64,000 bases of DNA from Symbiodinium natans (GCA_905221605.1 CAJNDS010002156.1:1-64000), one strand, 5' to 3'; positions 44,130 to 52,665 are shown, counted from the stretch's first letter. Program-made: numbers and translations. The notes: a model not told the origin generated them from the sequence alone.

Positions 44130-44790
44130 AGCTTCCATGCGTAGGGCCTTAGAGGCCCGAAGCTTATGGCTCGCAGTTCTGGAGCAGGCGTGGTCTACGC
44201 TGGGGGGCCAGCTTCCTCGCCAGTTGCACTAGGTTGTCGGTTGAGCTCACCTTAAAGTCGTGAGCCTGATCCTCAAACCCTGAAGCCAAAAACTCCGCAC
44301 ATCCATCCGAATCCCAATGCCCCACCAGCCCTTCCTTGCCTTGGTTCGCAAAGGTCGGCAGTACTCTTCCCTCATCGCCTCATCCTCGGGGTCGATAATG
44401 AAGAAGCCTTGGCAAATGAATGGCTAGGGCCCCTTCTTGTGCTGTTATTCTGCGCCTCTAGATGTCAACGCGCATTTAGATGTAGATGCGTGCATGGTTC
44501 CAGAAGCGCATCAATATATACACAATGTATGTGTATAAGTATAAGACTACATTAATCACCCCCGGGTGATCTAGGTCCGAAGTCTCTTCGGCAACGTTGC
44601 CTGAAAGCAGAATGTTGCATGCATTCAGGCCCGATGTCGGTCTCCAGACATGTGCAGACAAGTGGCGAATGTCAGAATCTTTGAAATTAATGCCTCAGCA
44701 GGTGAAGCTGCAAGACAAGTGCTGAAAAAAGGCTGACACCGAGTGATCCTGTGACGCTCCGATCAGCACGTCAAGATGATTGAACCTCAT
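44130..44790. other. Intergenic or unresolved
   Basis: Convergent gene ends (44121 plus, about 44800 minus) bound it. A minus-strand candidate continuation (from about 44790, FNHLDVLIGASQDHS) could be the next exon of gene 44832-46636, but the phase could not be matched. Confidence 0.35.
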
Positions 44791-44791
44791 A

Positions 44792-44830
44792 TTTAGGGTT
44801 TAGGGTTTAGGGTTTAGGGTTTAGGGTTTA
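44792..44830 (+). repeat. Telomeric array, TTTAGGG orientation
   Basis: Five to six units. On the minus strand it begins GTAAACCC, right after the exon ending at 44832. Confidence 0.93.
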
Positions 44831-44831
44831 C

Positions 44832-45431
44832 CGATGCAGAGACAATTAGGCAATCCCTAGCTGCAACTAAGCCACTTCGTTGTCGCGGCCGGACGATGTC
44901 ATCCAAATCCTTCTCGCCAAAGGTGGCTGCATCTCCGAGCACCTCCAGCCACAACCATAAGCCGGGCTTAGGGTTTAGGGTTTAGGGTTTAGGGTTTAGG
45001 GTTTAGGGTTTAAGGTTTAGGGTGGGACGTGGTTAGGCCCACACATGCCCCGCACCATCATATGCACCTCGTGCAAGGCCTCCGACACTTTTGCGTGGCG
45101 CTCCTCAGAGAAGTTGCGAGGGAGAAAGCATGTAGGACGAAGCCAGAACTGAGTGGATCTGACCTTCGTATCTGACTGAGACTGTTCACTCTTGAGGATG
45201 ATCCACCACGGAACGAGTGGGGACAAAAGAAACCTTAGCAAACGCGGTCAGGCCTAAACAGCGGCGCGGAGGGAGAGGGAGAAGGGGGGGAAGAAAGATT
45301 GAGGAAAAGGTACAGAAAAGGAAAGAAAGGCAGAAAGAAAGGTGGTAAAGAAGTTGAATTGAGATGTTTGCCGATTCTGCAAGCAGCGAGGACATGGGGA
45401 AATGAATGTTAAACTTGTATGTACAAGAAGT

Positions 45432-45488
<57 letters not shown>

Positions 45489-46636
45489 GTGAGAGCCCTA
45501 AAACCCTAACCCTAAACCCTAAACCCCAAACCCTAAACCCTAAACCCCAGCGAGAGCAGCGAGTCGAGGGGCTGCGTTGATGATGGCCGTAACCAGCTTG
45601 TGGCGGAGCTCGTCCTCCTCCTCATCCTGCGCCCACGTTCCGAGAGCGTGGGGGTCTACGATATTAGGGGGTTTAGGGTTTAGGGTTTAGGGTGGTTTAC
45701 GATATTAGGCGTACCTTATTGGGGGTCCTTACTCTAAGGGGATCCTACTATTTAGGGGCGTCTATATGAGGGGCCCCTTATTCTCGTAAGCCCCGCAATC
45801 TAGCATGAGATGATGCGCCGAGGCTTGAGACTTGAGAAGCGCATGCAGTGCTCTGTGTGCCCCACCCTAAACCCTAAACCCTAAACCCTAAACCCTAAAC
45901 CGTCAACCCTGAACCCTGAACCCTGAACCCTAAACCCTAAACCCTAAACCATGCAGCCCGGGGGCCTCTGTCGAGGCCGCCGTGCACCTCCGAATATCCA
46001 TGTGGGGGTTTACGGTATTAAGGGGCCTTATTCTAAGGGGATCCCCACTACTTAGGAGGTGTCCCGTATTTTCGTACACCCCCCGTGTTTCAGAATTTCG
46101 GGAGTTCCTGTGGATTCCTTGAACTCCCATACGCAGCCAAGCCTATCTGATCGTAACTCTCAAAGGTTCACCATGTTCACCACCACTCCATGCCCGTGAG
46201 CCCATGAGAACCCAGCCCGGCCACATAAACCCTAAACCCTAAACCCTAAACCCTAAGCCCTAAACCCTCCCCAGTGTTTCTCGAACTGTCTTCATCTATG
46301 CAAGCCTGCACATCCTTGGCAAGTGCCGCATGCCGCAATGTGATACATGAAAAATCAAAGGTGCCTCTGAGCTCTAGATCCTGCAAGGTGCCCTTAACTA
46401 GGGTTTAGGGTTTAGGGTTTAGGGTTTAGGGTTGTGGGTTTAGGGATTAAGCACAGTGCCCCCACAAAAACACCCTGAAACCCTTGTGACAGCTGTGCTG
46501 GGGCTCCGACGGTTCCAAGTCCAGTGTGCGCATAGCCCGCTGCAGCCACGAGGCCCTGCGTCTTGAGTTTCACTGCTTTGGGTTCAAGGGGGGGTTCAGA
46601 AGGTTTAGAACTTGGGGTCTCCAAATGCCCAAATTG
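44832..46636 (-). CDS. Eight-exon gene, 286 codons, with telomeric and MITE introns
   Basis: Exons in sense order: 46636-46466, 46392-46266, 46146-46080, 45987-45950, 45852-45805, 45655-45546, 45190-45029, 44966-44832 (171, 127, 67, 38, 48, 110, 162, 135 nt; total 858). The frame stays open through all seven joins. Introns: 46393-46465 (CCCTAAA, donor choice uncertain); 46147-46265 (starts GTTTAGGG); 45988-46079 (family B MITE, GT-AG); 45853-45949 (TTTAGGG); 45656-45804 (family B MITE containing a telomeric array, GC-AG); 45191-45545 (array plus GA microsatellite, acceptor chosen among several); 44967-45028 (CCCTAAA, ends CCCTAAG). Protein character is good throughout, e.g. FDFSCITLRHAALAKDVQAC, WAQDEEEDELRHKLVTAII and GDAATFGEKDLDDIVRPRQR. 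Both ends of the gene are open and no family was recognised. Confidence 0.78.
44967..45028 (+). repeat. Telomeric array forming a 62-bp intron
   Basis: In sense it starts GTCCCACCCTAAACC and ends ACCCTAAG. The G of the mutated last unit supplies the AG. Confidence 0.9.
45433..45490 (+). repeat. (GA)n microsatellite
   Basis: About 27 GA units followed by GAGTGAGTGAGAG. It lies inside an intron of the minus-strand gene, where it is a CT tract. Confidence 0.97.
45495..45548 (-). repeat. Telomeric array at a donor site
   Basis: Seven to eight units, CCCTAAA on plus. In sense GTTTAGGG follows directly after the exon ending at 45546. Confidence 0.93.
45650..45794 (+). mobile_element. MITE family B, copy 6, split by a telomeric array
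   Basis: The left terminal sequence occurs twice, GGGGGTCTACGATATTAGG at 45650 and GGTTTACGATATTAGGCG at about 45695, with three TTTAGGG units (45667-45693) between. The rest of the element (AAGGGGATCCTACTATTTAG, CCCCTTATTCTCGTAAGCCCC at the far end) is normal. It forms intron 45656-45804. Confidence 0.9.
45864..45949 (-). repeat. Telomeric array forming most of a 97-bp intron
   Basis: About 12 units, CCCTAAA on plus, with three CCCTGAA units in the middle. In sense the donor is GTTTAGGG next to exon 45987-45950. Confidence 0.94.
46004..46084 (+). mobile_element. MITE family B, copy 7, acting as an intron
   Basis: Ends GGGGGTTTACGGTATTAAGG and GTCCCGTATTTTCGTACACC. In the minus-strand gene the terminal GTGTACG is the donor at 46079. 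Confidence 0.9.
46227..46268 (-). repeat. Telomeric array at a donor site
   Basis: Six units with one CCCTAAG. In sense the intron starts at its GTTTAGGG (46265). Confidence 0.93.
46398..46447 (+). repeat. Telomeric array in an intron, TTTAGGG orientation
   Basis: Six to seven units in the first intron of gene 44832-46636. Confidence 0.93.
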
Positions 46637-46664
46637 CTTTCACTTGTGCCCATGACTTGCAGGG

Positions 46665-46718
46665 TATTTAGGGTTTAGGGTTTAGGGTTTAGGGTTTAGG
46701 GTTTAGGGTTTAGGGTTT
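46665..46718 (+). repeat. Telomeric array, TTTAGGG orientation
   Basis: About eight perfect units just upstream of the first traced exon of gene 44832-46636. A further array of about eight units lies at 46824-46880. Confidence 0.95.
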
Positions 46719-46892
46719 CAAGCACAGCTTGCTCGGGTCCGCCAACAGAACTCGTAAGAGCTCTGTTCTCCCAGACAGGGTCGCTTAGGAGCTTCGGGCT
46801 TCCAAATGCTGTATGGTTGGGTTCAAGGTTTAGGGTTTAGGGTTTAGGGTTTAGGGTTTAGGGTTTAAGGTTTAGGGTTTCGTGAAACGATA

Positions 46893-47407
46893 CTAGTCAG
46901 AGCACAAGATCCCACGAGGCTCGCTGACTGAACAACGAGGATTCAGGATTGCGGTGTGCAGGCATGAGTGGCGCAGGGCAGGAAGTCCTGATCTTCTCAA
47001 ACCCAGACCTGAACGCAAACACCCAACTCTTCACATCTCCTGCCATCCTAACATCCTAACATCCTTACACCCTAAACCCTAAACCCTAAACCCTAAACCC
47101 TAAACCCACTGAAGCATCTTTGCGCTGAAGCCCTGGATGTTCCAGCCTGCCCGAGCTGTCAAGGCCATGTCGCTGCGCAGCCTCCAAAAACCACTCAATC
47201 TCCTCGGCTGCCGACTTAAGCTTTGCGAATAGGGTTTAGGGTTTAGGGTTTAGGGTTTAGGGTTTAGGGTTTAGGGTTTAGGGTTTAGGGTTTAGGGTTT
47301 AGGGTTTAGGGTAGCTTTGCGAAGAGGGTTTGTTCGCGGCCTAATGGGGCTGCGAGAGTGAGGAGATAAAACTCGACCTCAATGCCAAGCCGCATGGTTG
47401 CTGGCAT
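46893..47407 (-). CDS. Three-exon gene; first intron is a telomeric array with 11-bp target duplication
   Basis: Exons 47407-47321 (87 nt), 47220-47106 (115 nt) and 47008-46893 (116 nt, TAG) sum to 318 nt, 106 codons, without a stop. The first two exons encode RLGIEVEFYLLTLAAPLGRE and, across the join, SAAEEIEWFLEAAQRHGLDS. Intron 1 (47221-47320) is a CCCTAAA array bounded by two copies of TTCGCAAAGCT. Splicing GC-AG within the two copies gives ...LF|LKSAA..., in frame. Removing exactly one copy plus the array is also in frame. Intron 2 (47009-47105) starts GTTTAGGG and ends GCGTTCAG. Two ATGs (47407, 47395) could be the start; TTCTAG upstream could also be an acceptor, so an earlier exon is possible. 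No family recognised. Confidence 0.78.
47068..47104 (-). repeat. Telomeric array at a donor site
   Basis: Five units, CCCTAAA on plus, providing GTTTAGGG in sense. Confidence 0.93.
47219..47323 (+). repeat. Telomeric array flanked by an 11-bp direct repeat
   Basis: AGCTTTGCGAA occurs at 47219-47229 and 47313-47323, identical, with about 12 TTTAGGG units between. This is the clearest target-site duplication around an array in the window. Confidence 0.95.
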
Positions 47408-47531
47408 ATTTCTCGGTGGCCTTTGCGTTTCTAGCTGCTAGAATGGAAACGACTGCTGCGGCTGCTCTGCTGCTCCCAGAGGATGCTGCAAAGTGTCGAG
47501 CATGTCTGACATCGTGCAGCCTCTCTACAAC

Positions 47532-47613
47532 CATGGGCTATTATACCCTACAAGCCCTTAAACAGGCCCTTTATAGGGTTGGCTAGGGGGATTATAAGGC
47601 CCAATAGCCCATG
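47532..47613 (+). mobile_element. MITE family E, copy 1
   Basis: CATGGGCTATTATACCCTA on the left, ATTATAAGGCCCAATAGCCC on the right; the middle holds AGGCCCTTTATAGGG. Confidence 0.9.
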
Positions 47614-47724
47614 TTGGTATGCCACAAAAGCAATCAAAACCACCTCATCATCCGACGGCGCCGACGACGGCGAAAGAGAGCCAAACGATGCCGTGGAGGC
47701 GGTCGACCGAGTGGAACCTCATGG

Positions 47725-47770
47725 GGGTTTAGGGTTTAGGGTTTAGGGTTTAGGGTTTAGGGTTTAGGGT
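47725..47770 (+). repeat. Telomeric array, TTTAGGG orientation
   Basis: Six perfect units. Confidence 0.95.
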
Positions 47771-48218
47771 GGGGCATCACCATGCATCACTAGCGAGGGC
47801 TGCGGCCCATGACGCGACAGCTGCCTTCAGATGGACAGACGAAAAGCGAAGCAGAAAAACTCTGCGCACAAACTGATCGGAAGCCAGACCAGAGAGCTGG
47901 AGGGATTCCGAGATAGACTACTGGAGCAAGATACCCCTGATGCATGTGCAGCGTGATATCTGACGCACCTACGATATACATCTATATATATATATACATA
48001 CATACATATTACGTATGATTACGTGGTGCAGCGTCGCCGCGGTCCGGCCTCCCGTGGTACCCTGTGTGGTGAGGGGGGGTTAGGATTTAGGGTTCTCAGT
48101 GTTGTAGGGTTTAAGGTTTTAGGGTTGTAGGGCTTGGGGCCTAGGGCTTTTGAGGGCTTTTAAAGTGCTTGTTCCGGGTTGCAGGTTTTAGGGCTTTAGT
48201 GTTTCTGTAAAACGAAGC

Positions 48219-48295
48219 TCAAAAAGTGACGACAGTCACAAGGATGGATCGCGCCACCTACGTGTCGCATCCTCGTGACTGTCTGCACTTTTTGA
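48219..48295 (+). repeat. Long imperfect hairpin
   Basis: TCAAAAAGTGACGACAGTCA...GATG (48219-48246) and its complement ending CACTTTTTGA (48268-48295) match at 25 of 28 positions with a 21-base loop. The arm start AAAAGTGACG recurs at 48313. Possibly one copy of an unlisted small element. Confidence 0.75.
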
Positions 48296-48498
48296 AAAAG
48301 ACAAAGCTCCAAAAGTGACGGCGTCATAGAGAGGTGCAGAAACAGAAAGTCAGAGAGAGAGAGAGAGAGGCCGGGAGACATAGAGCGGGAAAGGGAGACC
48401 CTGAATGACCTCGTAGCTCAGCATGCTGAAGCCCCCTGCACCTGGGCCATCTTCGTTGAGGCGTGCCACCAAATCCAGCTTGTCCAAGGCGCCCGGCC

Positions 48499-48543
48499 TA
48501 GGGTTTAGGGTTTATGGCTTAGGGTTTAGGGTTTAGGGTTAGG
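48499..48543 (+). repeat. Telomeric array, TTTAGGG orientation
   Basis: Six units with TTTATGG and GGGTTAGGG variants. Confidence 0.9.
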
Positions 48544-48792
48544 GCCTATTCTAGTGCAGCTTAGGGTTTATGGAGGGTCTGGGTTTAGTCTGCCGGCAGA
48601 AGTGCTAAGGGCCTTGCTCTTGGTACAGAAAAGCACGGCGGGCTACAGGGTCCCAAAACCCAAACCCAGACTTCAAACTCCAACCGACGAGTCCCGACCC
48701 CAAACCCTGAAACCTGAACACTCCACTCATCTCCACTGTCCACCCCTCGGCCCTTTTAAGCCTACTTGCACCTTTTGGGTGACGCAACATCA

Positions 48793-48892
48793 GGGGGGTT
48801 CCGAAAATAGGGGTGCCCTTTTTGGGGGTGTCTTTGAGGGGATTGTCTGCTATTTGGGGTATAAGGGGGTGCCCCTATTTTGGGAAACACCC
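48793..48892 (+). mobile_element. MITE family B, copy 8
   Basis: GGGGGGTTCCGAAAATAGGG on the left, CCCCTATTTTGGGAAACACC on the right. ATCAG is found at both outer edges, a possible 5-bp target duplication. Confidence 0.9.
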
Positions 48893-49011
48893 ATCAGGGC
48901 CTGGACCGCACGTGCGGCTGTTCGCCGTCGCTCTCGCTCGGAGACCCGGAACATTCGGATGACGCCTCGGCACCGCAAACACCCAAGCCTCCTAAAACCC
49001 AAATAACAAAT

Positions 49012-49076
49012 AACCCTAAACCCTAAACCGTAAACCCTAACCCTAAACCCTAAACCCTAAACCCTAAACCCTAAAT
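49012..49076 (+). repeat. Telomeric array, CCCTAAA orientation
   Basis: About nine units. CCCTGAGTAG is repeated twice just after it. Confidence 0.93.
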
Positions 49077-49139
49077 GCCCTGAGTAGCCCTGAGTAGCCC
49101 GGGAGCAAAAGCCCGAAAACCCCCAGCGAATCCCATCAG

Positions 49140-49520
49140 CTCAGGCCAATGGCCCCCTGCCAGCCCCGCGCCCGCCGTCGGGCCAGGGTCAGAACCTCCC
49201 GCAGCCACGAGCCCAGAGAGCCCAATACCCCTTAATTTAAGGAACATAGTTCAAATTATAAAGGGATCCTGATTATGATTTAAGGAATATTCCTTAACTA
49301 AGGGGTGTTGGGCTCTTTGGGAACTTTTCCATCTCAGGGCTCCAAGTTTTTGGGCTGCAGGGCATCGGGAAATTAGGACTCTCTCGTCTCTCACCATTTT
49401 AGGCCATGGGACGACGTCACAAAGCCTATCCCTGACAGATTGCAAGTTGCTTGGTGGGACAAGGGCCGTCAGCTGCCACGCTCGGGTGCTGTGTGCACCT
49501 TCTCTCGGGGTTTTTGTCAT
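49140..49520 (-). CDS. Gene fragment interrupted by a family A MITE
   Basis: From ATG 49520 the minus strand reads MTKTPREGAHSTRAWQLTAL and continues protein-like for about 66 codons (VRDRLCDVVPWPKMVRDE) to the MITE edge near 49325. After the MITE two frames remain possible. One, starting at an acceptor GCGGGAG (about 49185), is joined in phase to a GT (AAA|A GTTCCC) just before the MITE and gives about 40 more codons, ending in the TTTAG of the next telomeric array. The exact join is unsettled. No family recognised. Confidence 0.55.
49212..49321 (+). mobile_element. MITE family A, copy 4, within a gene
   Basis: CCCAGAGAGCCCAATACCCC on the left, GTTGGGCTCTTTGGG on the right, inner GGAATATTCC. 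Its internal sequence (AAATTATAAAGGGATCCTGA) is almost the same as that of copy 5 at 62053. Confidence 0.94.
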
Positions 49521-50073
49521 GTGGCCGCAAGGTCACGCAAAAGGGTTTAGGGTTTAAGGTTTAATGTTAGGGTTCCATTAATAAACCCCCCCCCCCCATC
49601 TTGTTCTGGTCCCCGGGGTTTGGAGGGGTGGAAAAAAAGAGGGGGTGTCAATAATGCGGATTCTGGGGGTCTGGGGTCTGGGGGTCTGGGGGGGGGTCAG
49701 CTGTCAGGGTAAGGGTAGCCAGCTGAAAAGTCTTCTCTGCAATGGAACTCTTCAGCCATTTTCAGTAGAGTTTTCAATTCCTGGCCGGAAAAATTTTACA
49801 ATTACCACCCCATTATTATTATCACCGGACCCCCCTATATAGACTTGTTTACATACATCGGCCCGAAAACCTCCCGTAATGGAACGTAGTCTTCGGCTGG
49901 GGCCCTCTGGCCCGGCGAATATTACTATTACCATAATTAAAAAAAGGGACTCTTAGGGTTTAGGGTTTAGGGTTTAGGGTGAGCAAACTCCCGGCACCTG
50001 TCGCTCCAGTTCAGGTCGAAGCTGGAAGGCCTCCGTCGGTCGGGGATGGCATGCGCTGCTCTGAACTGCAAAA

Positions 50074-50190
50074 GCCTAAACCCTAAACCCTAAAATCCTA
50101 AAACCCTAATAAAGCCCTAAAGCCCTAAAGCCCTAAAGCCCTAAAACCCTACAACCCTAAAACCCTAAAACCTAAACCCTAAGTAACCTG
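50074..50190 (+). repeat. Decayed telomeric array, CCCTAAA orientation
   Basis: Units of eight (CCCTAAAA, CCCTAAAG) predominate, with TAATAAAG interruptions. Confidence 0.88.
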
Positions 50191-50206
50191 TTATTTAAAC
50201 CGGTCG

Positions 50207-50384
50207 TCAGATTCTCCCAGCAATGCTGTCGCCGAGCATTCTTCCGGGAAAACACTGCAATACACTGAAGAACCCTAAACCCTAAACCCTAAGCCCTAAA
50301 CCCTAAACTGAAGAACATCCCCTGCACCCCGGCCTCACAAATGCGGCGCATGGCCTCATCGACATGGAAGCCACCTCCAACAAG
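50207..50384 (-). CDS. Two exons split by a 34-bp telomeric insert with 9-bp duplication
   Basis: Exon 50384-50309 encodes LVGGGFHVDEAMRRICEAGV; exon 50274-50207 encodes FFSVLQCFPGRMLGDSIAGR and ends at TGA. Between them lie only four telomeric units. As GT-AG (GTTTAGGG...GGTTTAG) the intron is 50275-50308 and the frame is kept, adding one codon triplet from the duplicated GAAGAA region. Excising the insert plus one copy of the direct repeat also keeps the frame. A likely upstream exon lies at about 50667-50515 (minus; HKVRTLTMALMKLQKKRG), but its join, perhaps a GA donor, is not settled. Confidence 0.68.
50265..50316 (+). repeat. Short telomeric array with flanking direct repeat
   Basis: CTGAAGAAC occurs at 50265-50273 and 50308-50316, immediately on both sides of four CCCTAAA-type units (one CCCTAAG). 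Confidence 0.93.
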
Positions 50385-50387
50385 CTG

Positions 50388-50500
50388 GTTCAGGGTTCAG
50401 GGTTCAGGGTTCAGGGTTTAGGGGTTTAGGGGTTAGGGGTTAGGGTTTAGGGTTTAGGGTTTAGGGTTTAGGGTTTAGGGTTTGGGGTTTGGGGTTCAAC
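50388..50500 (+). repeat. Telomeric array, TTTAGGG orientation with GGGTTCA block
   Basis: Four TTCAGGG units, then TTTAGGGG and normal units, ending with TTTGGGG. On the minus strand the edge gives ACCCTGAACCAG, the acceptor of exon 50384-50309. Confidence 0.94.
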
Positions 50501-50679
50501 TCGGGGCCCTGGTTGATGACGATCCAGCGGCCCAAAAAACGTGAAGTTGGACCTCGCTTCTTCTGTAGTTTCATCAGCGCCATGGTCAATGTGCGTACTT
50601 TATGCCTAACAACGTTTTTCATTTCGGATCCGACAGCAACCGTGCAGGATCTTGATGAAGCCCACATGTTTCATGTAGT

Positions 50680-51470
50680 TTTCGTTTATGAGAACCGCAA
50701 ATGGGCCGCCGTGAATCCCCTGTTTTTTTGTTGAAGCCGGGGCACGTCTGTTACCAGCACCTCCGAGCGAAAACCAACAAACAGACAAGCTTTGACCTAT
50801 TTAGCTTATGTTGCAATGGGATATAATGGGATCAAACAGCACTAGTCTTCTTATGAACAGAGCAGGTTCCATCTGATTCCAGCATGCCTTCCAGAACCTG
50901 CTGGGACCATCGTTCTCCATGCCGCCTCTCAAGAACTTCCTTAGCTTGCCGTGCTGCAGGCGGCAAAGCCAAGCCAGCAGCTCACATCACAACCGCTGAA
51001 CTCGCCAGAAGCCTCCAAAAGCAGGGCGTAAGGACACTGGGCCTTAAGGGCGCTAGTGTTTAGGCAGTGTTGGGATTCGTGCTTTAGGATTGGGGAGTCT
51101 TCGATGCTGCCAGTGCGGCTATGAGTTGTGTGGTTCGGCGCGTGACGAGACGCACGCGGAGGCGGTCGACGACCTGTTCCTGGGGCTGATGAGAATAGTT
51201 GAAACGGAGTTGAGAGTTGGATGTAAGGATTTGCTGAATGTGGCCGGAAAATTCCACCTCCCAACAGCCTCGCTTGTACTTCAAGTCTCAATACCAAATC
51301 CAGCCCCAATCCGAAGCGAACCCATCCCTCTTCTCCATGGCTGCAAGCATTGCAAGCTCAGGGTCTCGTTTCCACTCGCCCGGTGCCGGAGCAGGTGGCG
51401 GCTCAAGCCTCGAGGACTTCCGGGAGCACTTCGGGCTCTGCTGCAGGATTGGGATGTGTTTCGGGGGGTC
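50680..51470. other. Coding-like but unresolved
   Basis: Frames of 120-127 codons overlap on opposite strands (50941-51309 minus; 51090-51473 plus). Either could be an exon; I could not decide from phase or splice sites. A small decayed array follows at 51472-51525. Confidence 0.3.
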
Positions 51471-51752
51471 TAGGGGGTTTAGGGCTTAGGGTTTTTCGGG
51501 TTTGCGGTTTGGGGTTTAGGGTTGTGTGTGTGTGTACTGCAAGTAAGGGTGTGCTGCTGAAACCCACAAATAATACGGCTCTTCATGGCGTCTCAGACCC
51601 GCACCCGGAATGCGGGGAGGACGAGACCTCAGAAACATCTGGAGCGGCTGTCAGGGGCTATGGGGGTGCTCAGACATGCGTTCTATCACAAAGGGCGCAG
51701 CACTGTGCTGTAGGCGTCCCTGGGGGTGGGCAGTGGGGGTGCAGAATAATTA

Positions 51753-51888
51753 CTAAGCCCAAGCCCTAAGCCCTAAGCCCTAAGCCCCAAGCCCTAAGCC
51801 CTAAGCCCTAAGCCCTAAGCCCTAAGCCCTAAGCCCTAAGCCCTAAGCCCTAAGCCCTAAACCCTAAACCCTAAACCCTAAACCCTAC
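51753..51888 (+). repeat. Homogenised CCCTAAG variant array
   Basis: About 15 consecutive units are CCCTAAG (one CCCCAAG), followed by four or five normal CCCTAAA units. The variant unit has been amplified locally. Confidence 0.96.
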
Positions 51889-51899
51889 TTGCAGGTGGA

Positions 51900-52520
51900 G
51901 TCGCGTCCCTGAGCCGAAGGGCCTCGCAGGTTGGAGGGTCAGGGATCTTCTCGTCGAAGTTTCAGGCATTCTGCAGGGCTTGGAGCCCTTTAGGCTGACA
52001 TCCGAAAGCCCTCAAGCCCTCTGAGTACTTACATGTCATGACACGTTGGGCTACACGTGGGGCATACTGAGCACGACTGACAAACCGTCTGTGCCGCGTC
52101 CCTGCTTGTCGCTTAATGGGTGCTGCGGAATCAAACTTGCAAACGGACACAACTGCTGAGGGATCAGGTTTGCAAACGGACAGAACTGTGACAGAGCTGC
52201 TGAAGAAGATGATGGACCGCAGAACCCAACATCCTAAGCCCCCAAACCCTTCAGCGCTGACATGGACGGCCCTCAACTTCAACTGAAAATTGCAAGCAAG
52301 ATCTGTTTATGTTGCCACACGCCCAGAGCACACACACACACACACACACACACACTGAACACCTGTACAGGGGGTGCTAGCCGCTATTTCCGCTAGCCAT
52401 TTTGCCATCTCTGCCGAACGACTCGACGGGAAACCAGCTGCACCTCAGCTGCTCTCAAACGGTCAGCTGAGATGTGATTTGAGATATGAGGGATGAGGGA
52501 TACTTTAGGATGCAGCAGTG
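51900..52520. other. No resolved gene
   Basis: A minus-strand frame of 106 codons (51962-52282) is open but uncertain. An (AC)n microsatellite sits at 52331-52354, and a spliced-leader-like TAGCCATTTTG lies at 52396 (see rejected list). Confidence 0.3.
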
Positions 52521-52607
52521 GCTTTGAGTAGTGCACGTGCCACCTCGAGGACTTCAGGTTCTCCTTAAACAAACTTCTGTTGAGGGGGCACTACTTTGGA
52601 ACATGGA

Positions 52608-52665
52608 CATACACACACACACACACCCACACCCGCGCCCACACCCACACCCACACGCACACGAG
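52608..52665 (+). repeat. (CA)n microsatellite
   Basis: ACAC with CCCACACC and CGCACACG interruptions over about 60 bases. Confidence 0.9.

Noticed and set aside
52396-52410. Spliced-leader relic (CTAGCCATTTTGCC)
   Set aside because: The match is limited to about eleven bases with an insertion before it; chance is a sufficient explanation. The same holds for AGCCATTTTG at about 8001.
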